A stretch of 64,000 bases of DNA from Sthenelais limicola. Taxonomy: Eukaryota > Annelida > Polychaeta > Phyllodocida > Sigalionidae. Position numbers and translations under genes: made by a program. The notes beneath the pieces are model-generated. The model had not been told where the DNA came from, did not search any database, and saw nothing but the letters and a program-made list of their open reading frames with translations. This document shows, one piece after another, positions 38,401-50,400 of this stretch. The stretch lies in assembly GCA_942159475.1 (NCBI GenBank), contig OW804098.1, positions 111,172,620 to 111,236,619 on the forward strand, in the 5' to 3' direction. Each line of letters starts with the position of its first letter. Position 1 is the stretch's first letter.

Positions 38401-41400
38401 CACCCTCCCACACCAGGGAACAAGCTTTCAGCAGTTGAGCTTAATACATAAAGCGGTTACGGTTATAGTTTACCATCTTCTTTGAGAACTTTCATGTATA
38501 TCTCGTTTTCAACTTACATGTCTTTTCATTTGTACCACCAGGTTACTTGCAAACTGATTATATTTCTCAAGAAATAAAACTGCTTCAAACAGCCACTCCA
38601 CTTCTGCCTTCCGTCTCAATGGTCATTCCATCAATGATGCAAGCACAGGACTCTGGAATTTCATTGGCAGGAGATATCACCTTCAATAGATTTATACAGG
38701 GTTGATTTGTTGGTCTTTCTTGGACAACCATCAGGTGTAGCAAGTGCCCATGGAAGAGGTCCAAGTGGATATTCAAGAACCTCTGACATGAGAAGGTTGT
38801 GTCTTTGAGCAATAAGTATCATTGACGCAAACAACTTACAATCAGCTTTCAAAATTACCTCTCAATTGCCTACTTTAATGCCAGAAGATGATTTCATGAG
38901 GCTGGAAAATGTTTTGAGCTTTTGTCATGGTATTGTAGCATACAGGCTTTTCTCATGGGTGAACAATTGTTCTTTTTCAAATGCTTTGAAGGCTTGTTGT
39001 CCAATTTTGAAAGCACCCAACAAGTCTTCAGTCACCTTCTCTGGGGCCACCCTTCCAGTTGAGATTGAGATGAGATGATCATATTCACAACTGAATGGAT
39101 TTAGCCAATTGTTTTCAAGCATGTCCATCAAGGACAAAACAGCAGTCTCATCCTTCTCTATCCTTGGGAGATGCAGATCATGATGATCATTTCTGTTGCT
39201 GGTAAGATGGATTTGTCTGCGAAGAATCTTCACAAAAGATGTCCGATATTCAGCTGTCAGGTAGTATCGCTGTAACGTTCCAGCATTTGAGCTGAATCCT
39301 TTTGTACCACCTGGAGTTTGGGTATCTTTGTTAACGGTCTCTTCAACCGTTTGGTCAATAGGAATTTTCCCAAATGTATTCAAGTTGGACAGAAATACCT
39401 CCATTGAAAAGATATTCCTGCACACATGGATTGGTATCAGGAAGGGAGGACATTGTAGCATAGTAGACAGGCAAGTATCTGGCATAGTTCACATTCTCAT
39501 ATGCAAAGCACCAAGGGATCATTGCTTTAATAGAACTGAGGTGTAGATCCAAGTTGCCTTCCCTTGATGCTCTTATCATCATAAGAAGAGTACTGACCAT
39601 ATCTAGGTAACTCATCCAAAAGGATGCCATCACTCCCTTCTCATTTCTCATCTGATTGAGGAAAATACTGTGGAGAAAAAAGACTCTTGAAAGGATCTGT
39701 CCTCAGGAAAATCTCTTGGCTTTCCTGTGTAGGCAAATTCATAAACCAGGTTTTCTATTTCTGTTAATAGATGTTGCTCTATACTATGGTTACCATTTGA
39801 GTGCAATCATTGCACTCACTTTTGTGTTCACATAGCGCAATGATTGTGCAATGTGACCGCAATGGGTGTAACCACTTATTGCGCTATGGGACCGCAATAG
39901 CCATTGCGCAATGAAAACGCGACTGCAATAGAAGGTGCTATTTTTGCACTCAGAAATCTATTTTTAGCGCAGTGGGAGCATCATGGGCCAGGCTTCAGGG
40001 GGAGACGGGGGCGGTCAATTTCGCAGGGGGGACGGGGATGGTCAATTTCGCGGGGGTGAAAACGGAAAATATTAGCTTTAATTATGGTTCATTTATATCC
40101 AATATTATAATGTAATTACTGTACTGTATTGTACTTTAATAGCAGATCTTTGGATTCTGCTGGGGTTCTGGATACTTATAAATTACTGTTTGGACAGGAA
40201 GTGGTCAAACCGGAAAACGGATGAAGTAAATTATTGTTCGGATTCAGGGGTTTATTTTGCGGATGTAGATTTATTTTGCGGATGTAGTTAAAATAAACCC
40301 CAGTCGGCGTTTCCGCTCAATCAGTCACTTACCTCATCAACTAGTTGTTTGTCGCCTAAATATCACTCCCAATAGCTCCAAAATCACCGATAATGTTCCA
40401 AATATCACTGTAGAAGGATATTCCGCTTGCTGAATGGTGGTGAACAACGAAATAGGGAATAATCCGTTTGTCAATTCCTGCAAATCATCGTCATGTTCGC
40501 CGCAAGCGGCCATGACAGTTCCAGGTTCAGGGTTCAAGGTTGGGTCTTTACTAGAGTTTTTTGGTTGTTTTTCGTCGATTCCGCGTTCAGTTTGGAACGT
40601 GTATGAAGTCCTGGTCACATTAAAGTCATTCCTCCACTGTTTCCGATGGAAATATTAGCCATTTTAAAGTAAATACAGCCTAAGCCTCGCCATAACATGA
40701 CGACAGTAGACATCGTGCACGCCTCAGTTTGTTGACGTGTGGGTCACTTTCGAATGAAATCTTCCGTGCGCTATATAGACTACCATACACAATGCAACGC
40801 CAAGTCAACATGCACATGAGTGGCTATGCCGAAGGATCTCCACATCTCTTCCGGTCGCACGTATGGGTTCTGAAATCGCCATTCATTGAATACTTGATTC
40901 CCGTACACTAAATCTTCGCTATCGGGCTAAAACTATATTTAAATCATTTCTAGCGATTCAGATTTTTTATTTATCTCTTTTTCAAGTCCGTAGACACACG
41001 CAACACGGCACTCGTAAACCGGAAGTCTCTGATGCTTTGGATAGCAAGCAGCGGATCCTTACGAAAACAGCCCGGCTCGCTGAACATAAACATAAGTAAA
41101 TACCGACCTCTGATTGGCTGTTGTACCTGGATGTTCATTCTGCCAGCCGTCGCGTTACCATTTAGATTCCGACTAAAGCGTGCAAACTTGCGGGCGTGTA
41201 AACACATGGTTTCTCAACTCGCCATTCATTTATTACTTGATTTCCATAAAGGAAAACTTCGCTATCGGGCTAAAACAACATTTAAAACATTTCTACCGAT
41301 TCAAATCTTTTATTTATTTCTTTTTTAAGTCCCTAGAGACACGGATACGGCATTCGTAAACCGGAAGTCTGATGCTTGGTTGCATGCAAAAACTGGAAGC

Positions 41401-44400
41401 TTCGTTTGTTTCTGGAACGGAGAGTGCGGCTGACGTAAACGACATTGTGAAGTTATGATTACGTGTACATATGTGATATTGGTTAGAAAGAGGTAAAATA
41501 ATCTAAATATTAGAATGTGATGGGTTAAAATGTGTAAAACATCCTGATTTGGATGTTATGAAGGCTGCATTTGACTCGGTCCTTTCCATGTCAGACGTAA
41601 AAGAGTAACCCATGTGTTCGAGTGGAGGAGCTAAATTATTGGAATTCATCCTGCTGTAAGTACATCTACAACCTTTTTTGAAGCCTAATATTGGTTAATA
41701 TGTGTTTAAACAGTAGTATTGAATCCAAAAATCGGCTATTAAAGTGATTAATTCTCTCGATTTTGTGTCTTCGGCTTTTGCTTGAAAATAAACCCCTCGG
41801 CCCTCCGGGCCTCGGGGTTTATTTTCAAGCAAATGCCTCAGACACAAAATCTCGAGAAATTAATCACATAGTACTATGCTGTATGAAAAAGAGATGAGTT
41901 ATTATCGGCGAAATTGAAACAAGTGAAGACAAAATAATGGTTACATTAAACAGTTTATTCCTTTATTATTCAATACAGTTTACCTTTTTTTTATTCAATT
42001 CAAAATTGAATTAAAACTGAACCAACATTATGAGTAACAATAATCATTACAGTTATCCAAAATGAAAGAATTCATTATTTTTATCATAATACAATAATTG
42101 TCAATGAGAAGCATTTGTAAAAAATATCAAAAGTTGTGTCATGTTACATAACATGTTATAAGAATGAATATTCAGATGCCTCTGACACAGAAGACATTGG
42201 CTAGATGATATGGGAATCAGTACATCTTAAGGCAGGTGTTAAAATACCAATTCATTAAAGCTGGAAGATTTGCTCCATTCACCGATTCAAGATTTGCTCC
42301 ATTCACCGATCACCTGTAGCATTAATGACTTAGTCTCTATAGCAATCACTGATATTTAAACCCTGGAACTCATATAGAGTGCATATTTACATACATTCGA
42401 AGCAGAGATGAGCAGATCAGTAAAGATACATAATGATGGTGTACAGATAATACTAAAAGGTATTTCACTCCTTATATTTCACTGCACTCACATTAGTTTA
42501 CAGTTTACTCATTTATCATTCATTTCAAACTCCAGTCACATATTTATACACTACTTCCATTTTCATTTTACATAGATGTGGACAAACAGTTCTTCCCTCT
42601 GCGGAGCTGATCATCCAGGGATACTATAAACATTAGAAATACTGTAAACGTATTAATATTCGCGCAGTATTTATTTTTCGCGATTTTCGCCAACACCCTT
42701 ATGTGCGCGAAAATAAATCCTGCGCAAAAGGTATAATTATTGCATAAACAAGGCGTGAGGCTTTCTTGCTGTGTGAATTTAAATCCATGCGAAACAGTGT
42801 CAAAGTACTTAGTGCACGAAAATTTATCCGCGCGAAAATAAATACGTTTACAGTACACAAACAACAATGCTCATAGAGCGAGTGGAAAGAGAATTCATCT
42901 AAACACAGCTGACAACGACATTGTTACAGGGTGTTATAAAAATGATAACGATAACAAACTGGTCCTTTCATGGGTCTTCCAAATATGCCTTACAAATAAT
43001 AACTTTTAAATTGGTGATATTATTCTTTTCCTTAACAATTTAGATTTTGGTTTTTAAATATTGTAGCATCTACTTACTGTACTGTAAGATACGCTTAACA
43101 ACGTCCATCCAGTTAATATACATTTAAAGACTGGCCGATTACTTTGACTTTATATCATCACAGATATGTCTATGTACCTTGTATTTACCCAGAAACTTTA
43201 TGCTATAACGTGTTGTGCTAAACAGCTATACAGCTTAGCCAGTCTTAACATTTAAAATTGGACGGAATCATAATAGCTACAGAGATGTAGAATGAGGCAT
43301 ACTCATGAATGTGACATAACTTATTGCATTTTCTTTAGCTTCTCATAAAGCGTTCACATGGAACAGGGAGGAGGTGGCGGAGAGGGAATGGGGTGGAGGA
43401 GGGGGTGGAGAAGGGAGGAGGAGCAGTGGGGGCTGGGTAGGTAGATGAATGGGAGAAGAGGGAAAGGTAGGAGTACATGAGGAGTAGGGAGAGGGGGAGG
43501 AGAATGCTACATGTTCCACTCTAGAACTAATCACCTGTGCTCCAAGAGAGGCTTTGTGAATATATATATATCAGTTCCTCATAATTACATCAATAATCAC
43601 ACAATTATAATATATACAAATTAGATGTGGAGGTTAGGTGATGTGAGGTCCACAGATCATGATCATGTCCGCATAATGATGTGAGGTACTAAGTTGCTAG
43701 TGTCATTCTCCTTCAATGGATTTTGAATGATTTTTAGGTTTGATTAAGAGGTAACAATTGCTTTATCATGTCTTGACACCGTCCTCTGACATCATGAATC
43801 ATATTGCTGTTTAGCGTCAAAGTTCCTGAAATGATAAGAACATGAACAGTGTGTGAAATTAACTTTCATCTATTATTTATACAGATGTATGCCTTATACA
43901 TACATATAAATTATACATACATTTATGATAATTGAGTATTTATACTTATTCATACACATGTATACGAATATCATAATTGTATACATTTACTAATTGTATG
44001 TATCAATTCCTTATGCAATACTCCTTATCTCTTCTACATTTTAGGATGATACAAATATTGTTTCAGTCGATTTTCTTAATCGTTGCTGTCAACTCAAAAT
44101 ACTAATCTTTAAATATTCAAAAACGTCATAATTATGGGACGATAAATTACGTTAATGTATAGAGATTTCCTATAAAATAAGGTAGTAAATTGGCAGGTAA
44201 ATGACCATTTTTCTTCCTGGTACTGAGATAAATTACTAAAGTTAATAATAGTAATAGTTTAGATGACAGAATTCAACGATTAATAATAAGTAGGCCTAAA
44301 TGAAAAATTCCTCAATACAATGACACAGTGATTTGGCGCGCTGTGTAGATTATGCATGAATCACATTGAGGCCAGGTGACAACAGTTTGCGAAACATGTG

Positions 44401-47400
44401 TCTACATAAGTTTGTTCTGATTTAATGACCAAATATACGAAACGCTCCCAACCAAAAGGATAGTGCATCTTCTAAGGACTGTGGAGAATTTTTAAAATCC
44501 ATTCATTATTGATCTCAATATAGACCATTTCATCCCCCCTCCGCTACAAAAAGGCCCAACCTCTCTCTCTCTTTCTCTTCTCTCACTCCCTCTTTCTCTT
44601 ATATTATTCTACCCCCTGTTCCTTATACATGTTAATCACCGTGATTACCCCAACCACCCACCTGCCCACACTCAAAAACCAATTCATATGCTTAATGATA
44701 TTAGAATGAGACACTATGGTTAACCAGCGGTATGTTACTTTTTTTTCTTCATAAATTCAAATAAATTCCATTTTCTAGAATACCTTAAAACAACCAAGTG
44801 GACAATGTATGAGACATTAAAAGTTAACTTTTTAGACACAACGATTTCTTAGTTAGGCCCTGATTAATTTATGGAAAAACATCAAATAAATAATCATATA
44901 TTTAAGGAATTGCGAACGATGTATTTGTCTAAAGGTTATCACCAATGTGTTGCCTCTGATACCACCCTTACCAAAGATGGGGCTGTGTGCCATCATACAT
45001 AGACATGGCAAGGAGTTTCTGCTCTTTGATTAATATCAAGATTTATTCGGATCAGACCAATTTAAGCGAGGAGTTAATGCTTTCTTAGCCAGTACATGGT
45101 CGAGGTCCCATGACGAAACACCAGAAAAGACCCCACACACTTAGTAGAGTTAGTATTGTGTAGACAACTCGAACATGGTCCGGTACAAAAACAGTCACCA
45201 TAAATTTAAAAATACCAATGCACCAAGCCAGAAAGAAAGTGCACCTTCTAACGATTGTGGACAAGTTTTAATTTTTAAAATCCATTAATTATTGACATCA
45301 ATGCAGACCATTTTAACACCCCTCCACTAGGCCTACAGAAAAAGCCCCAAGCACTTTGAGTAGACCGGCCGGGCTCCCTCTGAGGCAGGGCCAGCTGCGG
45401 ACAATGTTAATAATGACAATATGGTGGCCGTAACCAGTGGTGCTATATGGAGTAAGGCAAATAGTACATACTTGTAGGTATTATAGTGTACCACACTGGG
45501 ATCTTTTTTCTATTAATTAACATGCAATAAAATCGTTGTGAAGTGGGTAATTCAGCATCTCTTCTCTAATTGATGCATGTTGTGATTCCCATTGATCACA
45601 AGACTTGTCCCCCGCTCATTATTACGTTGCATAGGCCTAATGTTGGATAGATTTATGAAACGACCTCCAGTTTAGCACCCACTCAAAATAAAATGAAAAC
45701 AAAATTCACATTCCCAGCAAGAAATAACTCCCCCCAAAAAAATCTCCCATGCTACTCCTTTATGCAATTCCTAATTTCTGAAAGGAGTAGGCCTAAATAA
45801 CATCACGTTTTTTCACGGCCACCATACCTGGTCTAGCCTTTTTTTTACATGGCCGCCATTGTTTATATTGGGTTGCATAATGTTGCATAGCTTTAAAACA
45901 AAGAAACTAGGGTTATTACAAACAAGTAGTTCCTACAAATGAGCCAATCAATCCCTGTCCTGTTAATATAAAGGATGAATAACGTTAGAGTATATACAAT
46001 GTTCCTTACCTGGTGGTATTTTGGGAGAATCCAACTTGATGCGTAGTAAGGAGAGCGATGGTCGCCGCATTGTTTGTTCATTAAACAATAGCCTAGGCTC
46101 GCAGTAAAGGCTACCACACATCACACACAGGCTTTACGCTAGGTGGCGCATTGGTCACCCACATTGGTCACACCACAGCCTTTTTTAGGTGACCGTTCCT
46201 CAATATTTAGTTATATATATATAATGGTAGGTAATGAAAACAAGTAGTGCCTTGAGCCGGCAAGAAAACTCCTTTATTAAATAAGAAGCAAAAAAATTTC
46301 AATCGACTGGTACGGTGAAGTCCACTACAGCAAGTGACTGGTCAGCACAACGGTGCCGGTACTTTAATATTGATCCACCAGGTGGCGGTACCGTATACAG
46401 ACAATTATAGGCACATTCCCTATCGGTAATATGAACATATATAATATATTCACAAAAAATATGGGAAAGAATTGGCCTCACATCAGTGTATTCTAATGAT
46501 AATATAAAATGATCCTCCTTGTATTATCAGAGTCCTGGTAGTGATTTGAAGGCGCGACAGAAGTACAGATGTTTTAAGAATAAATGTCAAAATTCTGATT
46601 TCGAGGGAGCTATGAGCAATCAAGTGCATTTAGTATTGGGGGGTAGGGACGATGTATGTGTAGGTATCTTTCGATAAAACTAAAGGTTATTAGCCTATGA
46701 TGTTTATGAACTCCTGAATTCATTGAAGTGATGTTGGAATGTTTTATGTCGCGTTACAACATGTACGTTAAATCTCATACATAAAATAAAATATATTTTA
46801 TTGCAACTTCGCTGCAACTTGCAAATTCTGATGATTATTTAGGCCTGCCTGATTGTGGTAAAAGATATAGATATGATTCAGTACTGCTGTTGTTAAATTG
46901 AGGTGAGCTGGTATAATAATGTCACCCTTACGCCATGGCGTTGCCATTGCGCCATAATTATTACAGATAAAGAGACCCTGCTATTTAAACACAGTATTGG
47001 TATAGTAATAAATTTGATACCTTTACAAAATCAAGTCAAACTTCTGGTGAGGACCAAGCCTTCTTTTGCCGGACAATATCTACTTTCTAGCTCTTACTTT
47101 TCATTTAATTTTGCTAGCCAAATTAGTAAGTAATGTACCCCAATCATACACTAAATCGTTTGATTAATGAGGTGTAATATGGGCGAAATAAGGCAAAATA
47201 ATAGGGAAAATATAGGTATCTGAAGCATAGGTGTAGGAATCAAAATAATTATCACAGCCTTCCCAAACTGCGTCTGCATTATACTAATATCCCTTGCTAT
47301 TTGTACAGCAAAGATTGTAAATATTGAACACATTTTTTTTTTCTAAAAGAATGGCCTCCTGAAATCAAATGCTGCCCGTTTGGGAGAATTACTCATATAT

Positions 47401-50400
47401 AGTGTCTGTGCGATGATCAAGAAAAAAGGTAGAAGACATAAGTCTATAATGACATTACCATTACACCTTTGAGTGGTTATATATGTAGCTATGTAAAACA
47501 GATTTTTTAAACAAAATCACAGATAGTTTTTGTGATACATGCCGAAAATTGTAGACCAATTATTTCCACAGCAGGGGTTTAGCGCTGTAGAAATATGTTA
47601 TATAGTGTCTGTGCGACGATCAAGAAAAAAGGTAGAAGAATTGGGTCTATAATAATGTTACCTTCAGAGAATTGAGTGCACATATGTAGCTATGTAAAAC
47701 AGTTTTTTTAAAAAAAAAAATCTTGAATACAGTCTGAGATAAACGCCAAAACATTTAGATTAATTCTTTCCGCAAAACACTGCCTGGCACTGACGGGGGT
47801 CAGTTTAGTGGTGCACACAACACGGCACAGTGCAGTTGGGTGGAGTGAAAAGGCACAAACCAGTCTTCTGAACAACTATTTTTTAACACATTCAGAACAG
47901 GTCCTATTTAGAACCATTGATATGGCTTACAATTGCTACGAATGAATTGATCATAATATAAAAATCTGATCAAACCCATGCAGTGACTTCTTTTTATGAT
48001 TTCATCTTAACATTGTAATATTTTTGTGAGCCAAAGATCAGGCTTTTTTGTGAATAGTCCACACTATGGGTTTACTATAGCGCTTCAATCTTCCAGCATC
48101 TGTAACAATCTGCTGCAGAGGGGCCACAATACCTCCAAAATCCGGCTGGAACTCCCTATAGTAGGAAGCAAAGCCAAGAAATTGTCTAACCTCTTTAGCA
48201 GTCTTAGGGACAGGCCATTCCTGGACTTTCTTGATTTTAGCCGGATCCGCCCGGATCCCGTCACCAGAAACGATTCTGCCCAGATACTTCACTTCCCTGC
48301 GAAAGAACTCGCATTTCTTGGGTTTGAGCTTCAGCCCATACTCCCGAATACGTTCAAGCACCAACTTAAGGTTGTCCGCGCATTCCTGGACGGTTTTTCC
48401 AAAAACGACCACGTCATCCAGGTAAACCAAACAGGACTTCCAACGCAGTCCGTCCAACATACGGTCCATCTTGCGTTGGAAAGTGGCAGGGGCGTTACAC
48501 AGTCCAAAGGCCATCACCTTAAACTGGAACTGGATAAGAAAGCAGTTTTGTGCTTACTGCCCTCATCCATTGCAACCTGCCAATATCTGGACTCCAAATC
48601 CAATGTGCAAAACCACTGGTCCCCACCCAGGGCTTCAACACACTCATCAATACGGGGTAGGGGAAAGCTGTCCTTCTTAGTTACCGAATTTAGCTGTCTG
48701 TAGTCCACACAGAACCTCTGGGTTCCGTCTTTCTTAGCCACCATAACAATGGGAGCTCCCCACGGACTACTACTATGCTCAATCCGTCCTTCCTTGTACA
48801 TTTTCCAGATTTCCCCCTCTGCTCCCTCCCGCCTAGCCACTGGTAACCTGCGATAGGCTTGTTTGACAGGGATTGCATCCCCAGTGTCAACCACGTGCGT
48901 AACCAAATGAGTACACCCCACTTTGGTACCAGGCAAGGAGAAACATTCTTGGAAATCATAGAGCAGTTTTCGAACTAACTCCTTTTCTTCCTTCTTGGAC
49001 AGGTGAGCTTCCCTCAACAACTTATCCAACGGATTTTCGGCACAAGCTGGAACAACTATTTCCGGAGCGAGAAGCTCATCATCCGCCACTGGGGAATCCA
49101 TCACTTGAACGGAATTGATGATAGCAGTTCTCACTCTTTCATCAACTTCTTACCAACGCCCACCTGAGCAACACCCCCAGTTCCTATACTACTAGCAGAA
49201 TCCGTCCGAGCTGTAGTACTATGAAGCGGTGTCCCATCATCGACCCCCATCTCGCTTCTTACAAGGGTCGGCTGGGGTTTTCCGAGTCCGGATTGGAGGC
49301 GGGAACCTCCGCAGACTTCAGAAGCCCCTGGAAGACCTTGCTCTTAGGACAGCCAGCTGCCATATGGCCTTCAAGTCCACAGAGCCAACACTTGTCGTTT
49401 CCAGTCCTCCATACTCTACGAGAACCAAATTTCCCAGAGTATCTCTTCCTATCATCTCCAGCTCTTCCCTTGCTGTAGTCCGTCTTAGCCCTCCGGTCTT
49501 TCCAGGCCTGCAGAGCCTGTACAATCATGGTAGAGACGTCTTCACAAGAGTCAGGGGAAGACGCATCAGCATCTTCCAAAGCCTCCGTAAGCTGAGCTAC
49601 TGCTGAGCCAGATTTCCGTCGAGACCTAGAAACCTTTTTCCCCGTGGCATGTTCCACTATCGGTACCGGAGGAGGAAGCAGAGCAGGAACAGGTGTGGCT
49701 TCAATTTCTTGAATCACCACCCGTGAACCTGAATCCATCAAACAACCCTCGTACACTTCAGCCAAATGCAAGGCTTCTTGCAAATCGAGAGGTTCTTTGA
49801 AACGGACCCATGTAGCCATTTCCGGATCGCTTAACCCTTTGAGGAAAATTCGAAGGGCCATGTCTCTTAATGTGCCGTCCGTTTTAACTCCATGAGCATA
49901 ACGGCCCCTTTTCGCTACCTCATTCGCAAAATGACGGGGAGTTTCTTGCACTTGCTGCCTGCAGTTCCAAAATTCGGCCTGCTTTTTGCTGCGAGAGCTT
50001 TCCCCAAAGTTTGTGTCCATATGGGCAACAAACTTCTTTAGTGTCAAGTCATCGGGTAAGTCCCCCATGTCGGCTAGCTGTCTTTTACACCCACACTGCA
50101 ACTGAATCAAAAATTCATCTGCAGCCCAATTGTAGGCGCCCGCTACTACCTTCATCTCGGCAAGATAAACTCGCCACGGATCCTTCTGATCCCACGGTTT
50201 GATGATTGGCAGTCTCCCTGTCTGATGTTGTCTACCCACCCTGGGGGAGTAATCAAACAAATCATCTGAGTCCTCAGACCCATCAAAACTCATTTCCTGC
50301 ACAAGAGAATGATCTTTGCGTGTGATCTCGTCACGTCTTGCTCTTCTTGCTTTTTTCTTTTTCTTCCTTTCCGCTTTTGCAGCGTCAGAGGATTCAGAAC

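Larger units (their letters stand above)
33378..38622 (+). mobile_element. Ngaro-like (DIRS-order) tyrosine-recombinase retrotransposon, nearly intact
   Basis: Split direct repeats in the diagnostic order A1 (33378-33510), ORFs, B1 (38110-38271), A2 (38266-38398), B2 (38461-38622). The A copies (133 bp) and B copies (162 bp) appear identical by eye, and all junctions share CAATGG. ORF1 is 33567-34778; RT is ~34835-36356; RNase H is ~36357-37118 after one frameshift; the tyrosine recombinase is 37157-38086. There are no LTRs, integrase or protease, as expected for Ngaro/PAT elements, which integrate by site-specific recombination through a circular intermediate. Identical repeats and a single disabling frameshift point to recent activity. 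Confidence 0.92.
39961..47990. other. Interior of the 13-kb element: repeats, no supported gene
   Basis: Contains a two-copy GGGGACGGGG-x-GGTCAATTTCGC repeat (39995-40060), a ~175-bp tandem duplication (40863-41038 and 41206-41378), a hairpin (41745-41866), a 22-bp tandem duplication (42281-42324), a MITE (42640-42855), two diverged direct copies (44440-44555 and 45225-45350), a copy of the 4346 repeat and two copies of the 2411 repeat. A minus-strand frame 40618-40337 ([17 protein letters not shown], then a hydrophobic stretch) has an ATG but no recognised domain. Confidence 0.55.

Noticed and set aside
48026..48703. 225-codon + frame
   Set aside because: Antisense shadow of the gypsy-like RT on the minus strand.
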